The notes: a model not told the origin generated them from the letters alone. Positions 45,651 to 56,605 are shown, counted from the first letter of the stretch. The stretch: 64,000 nt of DNA from an uncultured Pelagibacteraceae bacterium (GCA_902518835.1 CABYHH010000003.1:1-64000); one strand, 5' to 3'. Numbers and translations: made by a program.

Positions 45651-46573
45651 TGAATCCCGACGGTAATTTAAAAATTTTTAAAGAAAAGAATGCAAGTGAT
45701 CAAAGTTTTCTAATAATTAGTTTTTTCACAAAAAATTTTATTTCTAAGGCTGAAAGATTGGCAGACTCATTAGATAAATTAAGTCTTAATTATAAAATAT
45801 TTGAAATTCCAGAAATACATTTTTCTAAAAGTAATAAGGGGACTTCAAATATCAATTACTGTATGCCGAAATTAATACTTGAGGTTTTTAAAAAGAATAA
45901 AACAGCTCTATTGTATGTTGATAGTGACATTGTTTTTAAAAAAAAACCAGAACTTTTATCTTCTTTTAAACAAAAAAAAATAGATTTTGCTATATATAAT
46001 TTTATAGAGGATACTGATAACGAGGGGTATTTGCCTTTAAAAGTAAACATTAAAGTAGAAAATAAAATTATTCAAAAAGAATTTTTTGTAACTAAAGTAA
46101 GTCTGCCACTTGTAAATTCTCCTAAGCATGAAAAACAAATGCTAACTGCTGGTGCAGTTGCTTATTTTGCTAACTCAGAACCATCAATTGATCTACTAAA
46201 AAAATGGCTTAAAAATGTTGAACGTTTTCCAAGGGCAGTTGATGATCAAACTCTAGATTACACTTTTAATATTGAATTAAATGAAAAAAAAAAATTAAAC
46301 ATTTATTGGTTACCAAAAAATTATTGTAGATATAATTTTTGGATATTTACGGATCCTGTAATAAATCATCCTGATGAAGTGACATATCGACCTGAAGATA
46401 ATTTTGACGATATTACAGGAATAAAACGTTATGTTAGAAAAAATGTTTTAAAAAGATTGAATGCTAAAATCGATAAAACTCACTTAATAGATATTGAAAA
46501 AAAGATAATATTTAAAATTGTCAATAATAAAATAGAAGTTGTAAAAAAATTTATAAATGAAGTATTCATTTAA
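45650..46573 (+). CDS. Hypothetical glycosyltransferase-fold (GT-A-like) protein
   Basis: KTALLYVDSDIVFKKKPEL (DxD-like) and nucleotide-sugar transferase style N-terminus. Confidence 0.6.
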   Translation: MNPDGNLKIFKEKNASDQSFLIISFFTKNFISKAERLADSLDKLSLNYKIFEIPEIHFSKSNKGTSNINYCMPKLILEVFKKNKTALLYVDSDIVFKKKPELLSSFKQKKIDFAIYNFIEDTDNEGYLPLKVNIKVENKIIQKEFFVTKVSLPLVNSPKHEKQMLTAGAVAYFANSEPSIDLLKKWLKNVERFPRAVDDQTLDYTFNIELNEKKKLNIYWLPKNYCRYNFWIFTDPVINHPDEVTYRPEDNFDDITGIKRYVRKNVLKRLNAKIDKTHLIDIEKKIIFKIVNNKIEVVKKFINEVFI

Positions 46574-46699
46574 TCAAACATTTGTATAAATATTTATGTA
46601 AATTTTTATTATGTTTAAATAATTAGGTTAACATAAATGTTAAATCTAAATAAATTAAATGAAAATAGAAGATCATATTTTAAAAGAGTATAAAATAAA

Positions 46700-47113
46700 A
46701 TGAACTATTGGTTAATTAAATCTGAACCTGATGTTTGGTCAATAGATCAACAAAAAAAAGCCGGTGCAAAAGGAGTACCATGGGACGGTGTTAGAAACTA
46801 TCAAGCTGCAAATAATTTGAAAAATATGAAAAAAGGTGACCTGTGTTTTTTTTATCACTCTAACATTGGTAAAGAAATAGTAGGAATAGTAAAAGTTATA
46901 AAAGAGTTTTTTTTAGATAAAACTGATGAAACTGGTAAGTTTGTAGCTGTTACTGTTAGGTTTAAAAGTAAATTTCTCAAGCCTATTAAGCTCGAGGAAA
47001 TTAAAAAAAATAAGGAATTAAGCCATTTATCGTTGATAAAACAAAGTCGATTGTCTGTGATGCCGATAGACTCTAAAAGCTGGAAAATTATTAATAAGAT
47101 GGGTAAGATTTAA
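46700..47113 (+). CDS. EVE domain protein
   Basis: [18 protein letters not shown]...[28 protein letters not shown]. Confidence 0.93.
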   Translation: MNYWLIKSEPDVWSIDQQKKAGAKGVPWDGVRNYQAANNLKNMKKGDLCFFYHSNIGKEIVGIVKVIKEFFLDKTDETGKFVAVTVRFKSKFLKPIKLEEIKKNKELSHLSLIKQSRLSVMPIDSKSWKIINKMGKI

Positions 47114-47124
47114 AATATAAGTTT

Positions 47125-49191
47125 ATGCCTCAAAAAAAGAAAAAAAAAAAAATAAAAAAGAAAATTTCTAAGCGAAGGAAAGTCTTTAAAAAAAAATCTA
47201 GAATAAAAAAAAAAGTTAAGAAAGAAAGTTCAACAAAAAATAAAAAAGTAGTAGCCAAAGAATTGATCTTTAAAACCAAACCAGAGTGGATTAAGACAAG
47301 TTTAACAAATAAATCTCAATACCAAAATAAATACAATGAATCTATAAAAAATAACAATGTGTTTTGGAAAAAAGAAGGAAAAAGAATTACTTGGATTAAA
47401 CCCTACAAAAAAATCAAAGATGTGAAGTATAGTAAGGATGAAGTAAAGATAAAATGGTTTGAGGATGGAACTCTTAATGCTTCAGCAAATTGTATTGATC
47501 GTCATTTAAAAGATAAAAAAGATAAAACAGCTATAATATGGGTTGGAGATGACCCAAAAGATACTCAAAAAATTTCATATAAACAGTTACACCAAAAAGT
47601 TTCCAAAGCCGCAAACGGATTGAAAAAATTAGGAATTAAAAAAGGTGATAGAGTGACTATCTATTTAACGATGATACCCGAATTAGCTATTTTAATGTTA
47701 GCATGTGCAAGAATAGGAGCTATACACTCAATAATTTTTGGGGGGTTTTCTGCAGAGTCTATTTCTGGGAGAGTAAACGACTGTGAGTCAGAATATATAA
47801 TTACTGCGGATGAAGGGGTTCGAGGTGGAAAAATAATTCCTCTTAAAGCAACAACAGATGAAGCTTTAACAAATTGTCCAAATGTAAAAAAATGCATTGT
47901 TGTTAAAAGAACAGGAAATTATGTTTATTGGGATAATGATAGAGATGTTTGGTATCATGAATTAATCAAAGACGTTACAAGTCAATGTGAACCTGAGGAA
48001 ATGAAAGCAGAAGATCCACTATTTATTCTTTATACATCTGGATCAACTGGTAAGCCTAAGGGGGTTTTGCATACTACTGGCGGTTATATGGTTTATGCCT
48101 CTATGACTCATCAATATATTTTTAATTATAAGCCAAAAGATATTTATTGGTGCACTGCTGACATTGGTTGGGTAACCGGGCACAGTTATATTATTTATGG
48201 TCCACTTTCTAATGGAGCAACTACAATTATGTTTGAAGGCATACCCAATTATCCTGATAGCTCAAGATGGTGGCAAATAGTCGATAAGTACAAAGTAAAT
48301 ACTTTTTATACTGCACCTACTGCAATTAGGGCTTTAATGAGAGAGGGTGATGGGCCTGTTAACAAAACTTCTCGAAAGTCTCTTAAATTACTTGGTACAG
48401 TTGGAGAACCAATAAACCCTGAAGCTTGGATGTGGTATTATAAAACTGTTGGAAACTCAAAGTGTCCGATAGTAGATACTTGGTGGCAAACAGAAACAGG
48501 CGGAATACTGATTTCACCACAGACAGGTGCAATTCCTTTAAAGCCTGGATCAGCAACTAAACCTTTTTATGGAATTAAACCTGTTATAGTTGATAAAAAT
48601 GGGAAGGAAATAAAAGGTGCTGGGGAGGGAAGATTATGTATAGCTCAATCTTGGCCAGGTCAAATGAGAACTGTTTATGGTGACCATCAAAGATTTATAG
48701 ACACATATTTTTCTCAATTTGACGGAAAATATTTTACAGGGGATGGGTGTAGAAGAGATAAAGATGGATACTATTGGATTACAGGAAGAGTTGATGATGT
48801 AATAATTGTGTCTGGCCATAACTTGGGAACTGCTGAAATAGAAAGTGCGTTTGTAGCACATCCAAAAGTTGCTGAAGCTGCTGTAGTCGGATATCCTCAT
48901 GACATAAAAGGTAATGGCTTATATTGTTATGTAACTTTAAATGCTGGTGAAAATGAGTCTGGAGAGTTAGAAAGAGATCTTAAACTGTGGGTAAGAAAAC
49001 AAATCGGACCCCTCGCTACACCAGATCTAATACATTTTTCACCAGGTTTGCCCAAGACTAGATCTGGAAAGATAATGAGAAGGATTTTAAGAAAAATTGC
49101 TGCTAATGAACACAATCAATTAGGAGATACAACTACCTTAGCAGATCCAAGTGTCGTAACAAGTTTAGTTGAAAACAGAAAGAATGTTTAA
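47125..49191 (+). CDS. acs: Acetyl-CoA synthetase with Lys-rich N-terminal extension
   Basis: [70 protein letters not shown]. Confidence 0.95.
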   Translation: MPQKKKKKKIKKKISKRRKVFKKKSRIKKKVKKESSTKNKKVVAKELIFKTKPEWIKTSLTNKSQYQNKYNESIKNNNVFWKKEGKRITWIKPYKKIKDVKYSKDEVKIKWFEDGTLNASANCIDRHLKDKKDKTAIIWVGDDPKDTQKISYKQLHQKVSKAANGLKKLGIKKGDRVTIYLTMIPELAILMLACARIGAIHSIIFGGFSAESISGRVNDCESEYIITADEGVRGGKIIPLKATTDEALTNCPNVKKCIVVKRTGNYVYWDNDRDVWYHELIKDVTSQCEPEEMKAEDPLFILYTSGSTGKPKGVLHTTGGYMVYASMTHQYIFNYKPKDIYWCTADIGWVTGHSYIIYGPLSNGATTIMFEGIPNYPDSSRWWQIVDKYKVNTFYTAPTAIRALMREGDGPVNKTSRKSLKLLGTVGEPINPEAWMWYYKTVGNSKCPIVDTWWQTETGGILISPQTGAIPLKPGSATKPFYGIKPVIVDKNGKEIKGAGEGRLCIAQSWPGQMRTVYGDHQRFIDTYFSQFDGKYFTGDGCRRDKDGYYWITGRVDDVIIVSGHNLGTAEIESAFVAHPKVAEAAVVGYPHDIKGNGLYCYVTLNAGENESGELERDLKLWVRKQIGPLATPDLIHFSPGLPKTRSGKIMRRILRKIAANEHNQLGDTTTLADPSVVTSLVENRKNV

Positions 49192-49811
49192 AACTTTATC
49201 CTTTCAATAAATTCTTTCTTAACTATATCCCATTTTAAAATTACAGAATTAAGAACAATTTTTCGATCTAAAGTTTTTAATTCCTCTGCAATTGGAGCCC
49301 ACTTATACAAAGATAAAGCGCTAGGATTAAATGGTAAATCCTGATGATATGTATCCCAATTAATATTTCTAAACCTGTCATCGAAATTTTTTTTTGCTTC
49401 TGTAATTATTTCAGCAGGCATTTTGTTTGAAATTTCATCATCTAAAATTTTAAGAAAGATTTCTTTTGCATTATCTGCGTCTTGATAATTAAAACTTGAT
49501 TTTAAAAATGAAAATGTAAAAAACGTAAGATCCTGAAGCGCTACAGCGTAAATATTCCATTTAGCTAAATTTACGGACTCCATAAATACATCATTTTCAA
49601 AATGAAGCACATATCTTGTTCCCATCCTTGTTTTTAAATAACTATAAAGTGTTACTTGCGACACCCAAGCAGACTTTGACTGAATAAAACTCTCCAAATC
49701 ATCTAAAGTTGTTATTTTTTTTTTTGGTATAAATGCCTTGAATAGGGCAAAGAGATAAATCTTAAAATCATTTAATGATAAGTCTCTCCAGGTCAATTTA
49801 TATTTTGGCAT
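49188..49811 (-). CDS. Conserved hypothetical protein
   Basis: 207-aa ORF, no antisense competitor, convergent with acs. Confidence 0.7.
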   Translation of the reverse strand: MPKYKLTWRDLSLNDFKIYLFALFKAFIPKKKITTLDDLESFIQSKSAWVSQVTLYSYLKTRMGTRYVLHFENDVFMESVNLAKWNIYAVALQDLTFFTFSFLKSSFNYQDADNAKEIFLKILDDEISNKMPAEIITEAKKNFDDRFRNINWDTYHQDLPFNPSALSLYKWAPIAEELKTLDRKIVLNSVILKWDIVKKEFIERIKF

Positions 49812-49936
49812 AAAACAAGGTTTTTATGTATTTATACCCTAAAAAACGACTAAAATTTGAACAATTTTAACACTTTAAATATCTCAGATAATCGTTATGG
49901 TTTTCGCCAGTTATAACTAAAAAGAGAGAGGTATAA

Positions 49937-50197
49937 ATGTCAAAACAACAACAACACTGGGAAAAAACCAGGGGATTGCTAATGATGACTTTAGCAATTT
50001 GGTTTGTATTCTCAATTGGCATCTTCTTATTCGGAGCTGAAATGAATGAGGTCACTGGACCTTTCGGTTATCCTTGGACATATTGGTTTACATGTCAGGG
50101 ATCTCTTGGAATATTCGTAATCCTAATTTTCTGGTTTGCGAACAGACAAGAAAAAATCGATGAAGAATTCGGCTTTTCAGAAAGAGAGGACGACTAA
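49937..50197 (+). CDS. DUF4212 sodium:solute symporter small subunit
   Basis: HWEKTRGLLMMTLAIWFVFSIGIFLFGAEM...FGYPWTYWFTCQGSLGIFVILIFWFA. Confidence 0.92.
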   Translation: MSKQQQHWEKTRGLLMMTLAIWFVFSIGIFLFGAEMNEVTGPFGYPWTYWFTCQGSLGIFVILIFWFANRQEKIDEEFGFSEREDD

Positions 50198-52008
50198 TGA
50201 AAGGTAATTTTATAGATAATTTGCCTAAAGTTTATGGAATCTATACAGGTGGATTTTTAGCTTTCATAATCATTATGAGCATTGGTGAACAGATGGGTAT
50301 GACATCTAAAGCGATCGGAATTTGTTTCGTTGCTTTTACTGTGGCCATCTACGCAATTATTGGTTATCTATCACGTACTGCACAAGCTGACGCTTATTAT
50401 GTAGCTGGAAGGCAAGTACCAACTGTATTCAATGGAATGGCAACTGCAGCAGACTGGATGTCTGGTGCTTCATTCGTTGCAATGGCAGGAGGTATTTACT
50501 TTAAAGGTTATGGATACATGGCGCTTCTTGTAGGTTGGACTGGTGGATATGTATTAGTTGCATCTTTATTAGCACCTTACCTAAGAAAATTTGGCTGTTA
50601 CACAGTTCCAGATTTTATAGGTACAAGATATGGTGGAAATTTAAGTAGGTTTCTTGCAGTAGTAGTTTTAACTGTTGCTTCGTTTACTTATGTGACTGCT
50701 CAAATTAACGCTACAGGTACTATTGCATCTGTTGCATTAGATATCCCATTTCAATACGCTGTTTATGTTGGACTAATAAGTATATTACTTTGTTCAATGT
50801 TAGGTGGTATGAGAGGGGTAACTTGGACACAGGTTGCACAATATATCGTACTAATTATAGCTTACTTGCTTCCAGTATTCTGGATCAGTAACAAAATGGG
50901 TGCAGGTTTCTTCCCTCACTTCATGTTAGCTGATGAAGTAGCTAGAATTGGAGAGTTAGAACAACAGTTTGGTTTTGTAAAAAACGCAGCTGCTGATCTA
51001 AAGACAGTACCAAAAGGATTAGCTGGAATAACTAAGGCACACTCAGCAGTTAATGCTACGCCTTGGGCATTTATTTCATTAGCACTAGCAATGATGATGG
51101 GAACAGCATCATTACCTCACGTGATGATGAGATATTTCACTACTCCAAGTGTAAAAGCAGCTAGAAAATCAGTAGGTTGGTCGTTATTCTTTATCTTCCT
51201 ACTTTACTCTTCTGCTCCAATGTTAGCGACGCTATCTAAATTGTCATTGATTGACCCAACATTATCAACTGGTATTATCGGTAAATCAATTGCAGAAGTT
51301 CAAGCGATCGATTGGTATCAAAACTGGAACAGCGCAAACTTAATGTTTGTAAGCGACTTTAACGGAAATGGAACACTTGAGTTAAATGAGTTTTTCATGG
51401 GTGGTAAAGCCGTTGTGTTAGCAACACCAGAAATAGCTGGATTACCATATGTAATCTCAGGTCTAGTTGCTGCTGGAGGTATGGCTGCTGCCATGTCAAC
51501 AGCTGATGGTTTGATTCTAGCAATTGCGAATGCAATCTCACACGATGTTTACTACAAAATCATCGATCCAAAAGCAGAGACTGCAAAACGACTGGTTGTT
51601 GCAAGGGTATTACTTGTAGTAATTGGTTTTGCTGGAGCAACAATCGCTGCTCTTGAGATCCAAGGTATTTTAGGTTCAGTTATATGGGCTTTTGACTTTG
51701 CGATGTCAGGATTATTCTTCCCACTTGTACTTGGTGTATGGTGGAAGAGAGCTAACAAAGAAGGTGCATGTGCTGGTATGGCTTTAGGTCTTCTTTCAGG
51801 ATTAGGTTACCTAATTTGGGTACGTAATGGTGGAAGTGGATTCTTGGGTATTACACAGTTAACATTTGGTATCTTCGGTTCTGCAGTAAGTTTAGTGGCA
51901 ATGGTAGTTGTAAGTTTAATGACTTCTGAGCCAAGTGCTGCTACTCAAAAAATGGTTGATGAGGTTCGTGTACCATCAGGTAAATCGATCCTTGGCAAAC
52001 AACACTAA
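50197..52008 (+). CDS. Sodium:solute symporter large subunit (ActP/VC_2705-like)
   Basis: SSF signatures: DAYYVAGRQVPTVFNGMATAADWMSGASFVAMAGGIYF, LPHVMMRYFT. Confidence 0.93.
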   Translation: MKGNFIDNLPKVYGIYTGGFLAFIIIMSIGEQMGMTSKAIGICFVAFTVAIYAIIGYLSRTAQADAYYVAGRQVPTVFNGMATAADWMSGASFVAMAGGIYFKGYGYMALLVGWTGGYVLVASLLAPYLRKFGCYTVPDFIGTRYGGNLSRFLAVVVLTVASFTYVTAQINATGTIASVALDIPFQYAVYVGLISILLCSMLGGMRGVTWTQVAQYIVLIIAYLLPVFWISNKMGAGFFPHFMLADEVARIGELEQQFGFVKNAAADLKTVPKGLAGITKAHSAVNATPWAFISLALAMMMGTASLPHVMMRYFTTPSVKAARKSVGWSLFFIFLLYSSAPMLATLSKLSLIDPTLSTGIIGKSIAEVQAIDWYQNWNSANLMFVSDFNGNGTLELNEFFMGGKAVVLATPEIAGLPYVISGLVAAGGMAAAMSTADGLILAIANAISHDVYYKIIDPKAETAKRLVVARVLLVVIGFAGATIAALEIQGILGSVIWAFDFAMSGLFFPLVLGVWWKRANKEGACAGMALGLLSGLGYLIWVRNGGSGFLGITQLTFGIFGSAVSLVAMVVVSLMTSEPSAATQKMVDEVRVPSGKSILGKQH

Positions 52009-52018
52009 ATAATCTTTT

Positions 52019-52044
52019 AAAGGGGCGATTAATTTCGCCCCTTT
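52019..52044 (+). terminator. Intrinsic terminator after symporter operon
   Basis: AAAGGGGCGA-TTAATT-TCGCCCCTTT followed by TACTTTT. Confidence 0.85.
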
Positions 52045-52076
52045 TACTTTTCAATTTTTTTTAATATAAACTCAAA

Positions 52077-52421
52077 ATGTCTGCCAATTTTCATCCCTTA
52101 GTCTACATAATTGACTATATATTGGGTGTAATTATGTGGACATTAATCGGTAGAGTAGCAATGAACATATTTCAAAGAGAAGATTCACAATTTTTTTTTA
52201 TGAAAGTTTTTGTGAAATTTACAAATCCCTTGTTAAAAATATTTAAACCTTTAACTCCATCGTTTATCATTCAGCCTCTTGTGCCGTTATATGTGGCTTG
52301 GTTTTTTTTCATGATAAGATTTTATTTAATGCCATGGATTTTAGGTTATTCTGTAATGGGAATGTTATCTTTTCCTTTAGAAAGTGAAATTTCGAGACAA
52401 ATTTACCAATTTTTTAATTAA
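52077..52421 (+). CDS. Small membrane protein, possibly YggT-related
   Basis: TM segments; FTNPLLKIFKPLTPSFIIQPLVPLYVAWFFFMIR. Confidence 0.6.
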   Translation: MSANFHPLVYIIDYILGVIMWTLIGRVAMNIFQREDSQFFFMKVFVKFTNPLLKIFKPLTPSFIIQPLVPLYVAWFFFMIRFYLMPWILGYSVMGMLSFPLESEISRQIYQFFN

Positions 52422-52460
52422 CTTAAATTTTAAAAATTGATACTAGTAAATTAGTTATCA

Positions 52461-53120
52461 ATGAAAAAAATACAAATTTCACCTTCAATCTTATCAGCTG
52501 ATTTTAGTCAATTAGGTAATGAAATAAAAAAATTAGAAGACGCTGGTGCAGATATGATCCATGTAGATGTTATGGATGGTCATTTTGTTCCGAACTTAAC
52601 GATTGGCCCTCCTGTCATAAAGGCTTTAAAGAAACACTCATCTCTTATTTTTGATGTTCATTTGATGATTTCACCAGTTCATAAATACATTAAAGCCTAT
52701 TCAGATGCTGGCGCTGATATTATTACAATTCACCCGGAAGCTACCAATGATTTAAGTTCTTCAATCTTTGAAATTAAAAAACTAGATAAAAAAGTTGGAG
52801 TATCTCTAAACCCAAAGACTAAAATTGATACTATTATTGATCACTTAAAAGAGATCGATTTAGTTCTTATAATGAGTGTCAATCCTGGTTTCGGTGGTCA
52901 AGAATTTATGCCAGAAGTATTAGACAAAATAAAAGACTTAAAAAAAATTCAAAAAAAACAAGAATTAGATTTCGATATTGAAATTGATGGTGGTATTAAT
53001 TTTGATAACGCTAAAAGCGCTATAGAGGCTGGAGCTAATATCTTAGTATCGGGAACGACAATTTTTAAAAAAAATAACGGAGATATAAAAAGAAATATTG
53101 AATTATTAAAATCAAAATGA
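52461..53120 (+). CDS. rpe: Ribulose-phosphate 3-epimerase
   Basis: ISPSILSADFSQLG, HVDVMDGHFVPNLTIGP, SVNPGFGGQEF. Confidence 0.97.
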   Translation: MKKIQISPSILSADFSQLGNEIKKLEDAGADMIHVDVMDGHFVPNLTIGPPVIKALKKHSSLIFDVHLMISPVHKYIKAYSDAGADIITIHPEATNDLSSSIFEIKKLDKKVGVSLNPKTKIDTIIDHLKEIDLVLIMSVNPGFGGQEFMPEVLDKIKDLKKIQKKQELDFDIEIDGGINFDNAKSAIEAGANILVSGTTIFKKNNGDIKRNIELLKSK

Positions 53121-53124
53121 TTTC

Positions 53125-54729
53125 ATGATTTATTTAAATCAATTTTTTTTGAATTTAATCAAAAGAATAAGGAAATTTTACTTAACCACTAGTTTTTACG
53201 ATAAGAAAATCTCAAAGATTAGTGAAAACGATTTTGTTTATAAACCAAGCCCCCACTTACTTTCATCTTTAATAAAATATCAGAAAAAACTTCGGATTGA
53301 GGACTATTCGTTAGATAAAGTTTGGAAACAAAAAAATATAACCACAAAAGATTTTAAAGAGTTAAATAATTTTAATTGGTTTTTTAGTTTAGATTTAAAA
53401 TCCTCAAAAAAGGAAACACAATCAGTTATAAAAAATTGGATTAATTTCAATAATAAATACAATAGTAAAAGTTGGGACTTTGACTTAACAGCTAAAAGAA
53501 TTATTGCTTGGTTATCGTGTCATAATCTTACTTATGATGAAAGTGATCAAGAATATAGGAATATTTTCAAAATGATGATTCAAAAACAAACAAATCATCT
53601 AATAAATGAGCTAGATAAGTCTGATTTAATTGATGATAAATTGATTGGATGTGCTTCAATAATATTAGTTGGTCTATGTTATAATGATGAAAAAAAATAT
53701 TTATCTCTTGGTGTAAATCTTTTAAAGAAAATTTCCAAAATTGCTCTAGATGACAAAGGTTTTCCTAAATCAAGAAATATAAAACAGCTTATTTTTTATT
53801 TAAAATATTTTATTTTAATAAGAGAATGGTTTAAAGAATCTCAGAAAAGTATACCTGAAAATATTGATGAAACAATTTTCTATTTAGGTCAGGGATATAC
53901 TTTTATTTGGCAAAATATTAAATCCGATATTTTGTATAATGGAAACAATATCTCAAAAAATGTTAATTTTGATAATTATCTTAAAAGGTTGGGGTATAAA
54001 TTTAGAAATGAAAATCACGATTTTGGAGGATATTTCATATTAAAGAATAAAAAGATTTGTCTGACGATGGATGCAGGACCGTCGCCGCATCATAATTTTT
54101 CAAGAGATTATCAAGCCGGTGCTTTATCTTTAGAAATATTTTCAAATGGAAAAAAATTAATAAGTAATTGTGGTTATCATAGTAATAATTCTAAACTGAA
54201 CGAATTATCGAAATCATCTGCAGCTCAAAGCACACTAGTTATTGATGATAATTCTTCTTGTAAATTTAGTAAAATCAATAATTCTTGGTTAGTAAAAAAC
54301 GGCCTTAAGATTCTAAAAAGAGATACTATTTTTGAAAAAGATTATTGGAAAATGACTTCTTCTCATGATGGTTATCAAAAAAAATATAAAATAATACACG
54401 AAAGAGAAGTTGAATTTTTTCCAAAAAAAATGATTTTTTTGGGCAATGACAAGATTATTAAAAAAGAAAACACTAATTATAAATTTGATATTCGTTTTCA
54501 CGTAGAACCAAATGTAAAACTTATGAAAACACAAGATAAGAAGGCAATCTTGATAGAATTAGATGATGAAGGTTGGAAGTTTACATGCAATAATTATGAC
54601 ATTAATATTGATAATGGTTTATATTTTGGAAATAAAAATTCATATATTAACAATCAAAATATTTTCATTTCTGGTATTTCTCATAATCAAACTGAAAATA
54701 TTACGTGGGAAATAAAGAAAATATTATGA
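53125..54729 (+). CDS. Heparinase II/III family protein
   Basis: GGYFILKNKKICLTMDAGPSPHHNFSRDYQAGALSLEIFSNGKKLISNCG. Confidence 0.9.
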   Translation: MIYLNQFFLNLIKRIRKFYLTTSFYDKKISKISENDFVYKPSPHLLSSLIKYQKKLRIEDYSLDKVWKQKNITTKDFKELNNFNWFFSLDLKSSKKETQSVIKNWINFNNKYNSKSWDFDLTAKRIIAWLSCHNLTYDESDQEYRNIFKMMIQKQTNHLINELDKSDLIDDKLIGCASIILVGLCYNDEKKYLSLGVNLLKKISKIALDDKGFPKSRNIKQLIFYLKYFILIREWFKESQKSIPENIDETIFYLGQGYTFIWQNIKSDILYNGNNISKNVNFDNYLKRLGYKFRNENHDFGGYFILKNKKICLTMDAGPSPHHNFSRDYQAGALSLEIFSNGKKLISNCGYHSNNSKLNELSKSSAAQSTLVIDDNSSCKFSKINNSWLVKNGLKILKRDTIFEKDYWKMTSSHDGYQKKYKIIHEREVEFFPKKMIFLGNDKIIKKENTNYKFDIRFHVEPNVKLMKTQDKKAILIELDDEGWKFTCNNYDINIDNGLYFGNKNSYINNQNIFISGISHNQTENITWEIKKIL

Positions 54730-56261
54730 AAAAAATTAAATCCGCCCTGATATCAGTTTCTGATAAATCAAATTTAAAACCTCTTTTAAAAATTCTAAAT
54801 AAAAATAGAATAAGATTAATTAGTTCTGGTGGTACATTTAAAACAATTAAAAAATTGAAATTTGATTGTGAAGAGGTTTCTAATTTTACTGGTTTTAATG
54901 AAATTCTTGATGGTAGAGTCAAAACTTTACATCCCAAAATTCACGCGGGGATTTTAAATAAAAGAAATAACAAATCTCATTTGAAAGATATAAAAAAAAA
55001 TAATTTTGAGAACATCGATTTAGTAATAGTTAATTTTTATCCTTTTGAAAAAACTTTAGAAAAAACAAAAAATCATAATAAAATTTTAGAAAATATAGAT
55101 ATAGGTGGTCCTTCACTAATTAGGGCTGCAGCAAAAAACTATAACGATGTAACAGTAATTACATCTAGTAATAATTATAACGATCTTATTGAACAGCTAA
55201 AAAAATATAGCGGTTCAACAACTCTTGAATTTAGAAAAAAAATGTCCCAGCTAGCTTTTGCTGAAACAGCATATTATGATTCTGTAATAGCAAGTTATTT
55301 CAATAAAATTTCAAATATAAATTTCCCAGCAAAAAAAATTTCTCACTATAATTTGCTTGAAAGATTAAGATATGGTGAAAACCCACATCAAAAAGCTGCT
55401 ATATATTCACAAGATAAAACACATAGAATAAACAAGATCCATGGCAAATCATTGAGTTACAATAATTATAATGACATTTTTTCAGCACTCACAATATCAA
55501 AATCTTTTCCAAAAAATGTCGGTGTAGTTATACTCAAGCATGCAACTCCTTGTGGTGTTTCAGTGATCAAGCATAATCTAATGAGTTATAGGGCTGCTTT
55601 AGCATGTGATCCGATAAGTGCTTTTGGCGGAATAGTTTCTTGTAATTTTAAAATTACAAAAAATATAGCAATTGAACTTAAAAAAATTTTTTTTGAAATT
55701 GTAATTGCAAATGGGTTTGATAAAAATGCACTTAAAATATTAAAACAAAAAAAAAATTTAAGATTAATTGATGCTTCAAACTTTTCATTAAGTGAAAGTA
55801 TAAAGATTAATTCTTTTGACAATACCTTTTTAGTACAGCAAGACGACAACCAGATATTTTCAAAAGATAATTTTAAAATTGTATCAAAAAAAAAACCAGA
55901 TAAATCACAATTTGATGATTTAATCTTTGCTTTTAGTGTATGTCGCTATGTAAAATCAAATGCAATAGTGCTAGCTAGTAATAGATCAACTATTGGTATC
56001 GGATCGGGACAACCAAGTAGATTAGATAGTTGTGAAATTGCAATTGATAAAATGAGAAAGTTTATTAATCCAAAAAATGAAATTGTTGCAGCTTCTGACG
56101 CCTTTTTTCCATTTGTTGATGGTGTTGAAAAACTTATTCAATCAGGAGTTTCTGCTATAATTCAGCCTTCAGGATCAGTTAGAGATAAAGATATAATAAA
56201 ATTTGCCAATGCCACAGACACAGTTTTGGTTTTTTCAAAAACAAGACACTTCAGACACTAG
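54726..56261 (+). CDS. purH: AICAR transformylase/IMP cyclohydrolase
   Basis: ALISVSDKSNLKPL, LDGRVKTLHPKIHAGIL, RYGENPHQ, KHATPCGVS; start MKKIKSAL. Confidence 0.96.
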   Translation: MKKIKSALISVSDKSNLKPLLKILNKNRIRLISSGGTFKTIKKLKFDCEEVSNFTGFNEILDGRVKTLHPKIHAGILNKRNNKSHLKDIKKNNFENIDLVIVNFYPFEKTLEKTKNHNKILENIDIGGPSLIRAAAKNYNDVTVITSSNNYNDLIEQLKKYSGSTTLEFRKKMSQLAFAETAYYDSVIASYFNKISNINFPAKKISHYNLLERLRYGENPHQKAAIYSQDKTHRINKIHGKSLSYNNYNDIFSALTISKSFPKNVGVVILKHATPCGVSVIKHNLMSYRAALACDPISAFGGIVSCNFKITKNIAIELKKIFFEIVIANGFDKNALKILKQKKNLRLIDASNFSLSESIKINSFDNTFLVQQDDNQIFSKDNFKIVSKKKPDKSQFDDLIFAFSVCRYVKSNAIVLASNRSTIGIGSGQPSRLDSCEIAIDKMRKFINPKNEIVAASDAFFPFVDGVEKLIQSGVSAIIQPSGSVRDKDIIKFANATDTVLVFSKTRHFRH

Positions 56262-56601
56262 TTTGTATTTTTTTATCAATCTTTGCTGCTAGAATAAAAT
56301 CATTTTCTGAGAGTCCCTCTATAGCATGAGTAGTGATTACTATCTCGGCATATCCCCAGCCAAAAGAAATATCTGGATGGTGTCCCTCATCTTCAGATAC
56401 CTTTCCCACCTCGTTTACAAAATTCTGACTATCTAGAAAATTTTTAAAAGTAAACTTTTTCCTTAAGAAATATACATTTTTATCGTCTTTATCTACATCC
56501 CAGCCATCAATTTTTTTTTGGTATTTGTGAATTTCAGAAATATCTAAAGGAGAGACACCTCCCTCGCATGGTTCACATTTTTTTTTGAGTAAATCATTCA
56601 T
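56251..56601 (-). CDS. Pterin-4a-carbinolamine dehydratase
   Basis: GWDVDKDDKNVYFLRKKFTFKNF, EDEGHHPDISFGWGYAEIVITTHAIEGLSENDFILAAKID. Confidence 0.94.
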   Translation of the reverse strand: MNDLLKKKCEPCEGGVSPLDISEIHKYQKKIDGWDVDKDDKNVYFLRKKFTFKNFLDSQNFVNEVGKVSEDEGHHPDISFGWGYAEIVITTHAIEGLSENDFILAAKIDKKIQTSV

Positions 56602-56605
56602 AATT

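Noticed and set aside
46628-46643. Inverted repeat TTAACAT-AA-ATGTTAA before the EVE-domain gene
   Set aside because: Only 7 bp, AT-rich; expected by chance at this base composition, and no further structure.
46700-47113. EVE-domain protein as part of a modified-DNA restriction system
   Set aside because: Stand-alone EVE proteins are common in proteobacteria, and no nuclease or McrBC-type partner is adjacent.
47125-47230. Poly-A tracts suggesting a frameshift or sequencing error at the acs 5' end
   Set aside because: The frame stays open from ATG into conserved Acs sequence with many AAA/AAG codons; no break is needed, though homopolymer error cannot be excluded.
49850-49936. Possible regulatory structure upstream of DUF4212/symporter genes (GTTATAAC, ATAATCGTTAT)
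   Set aside because: Short AT palindromes and a weak TTGAAC/TATCTC pair; not distinguishable from background.
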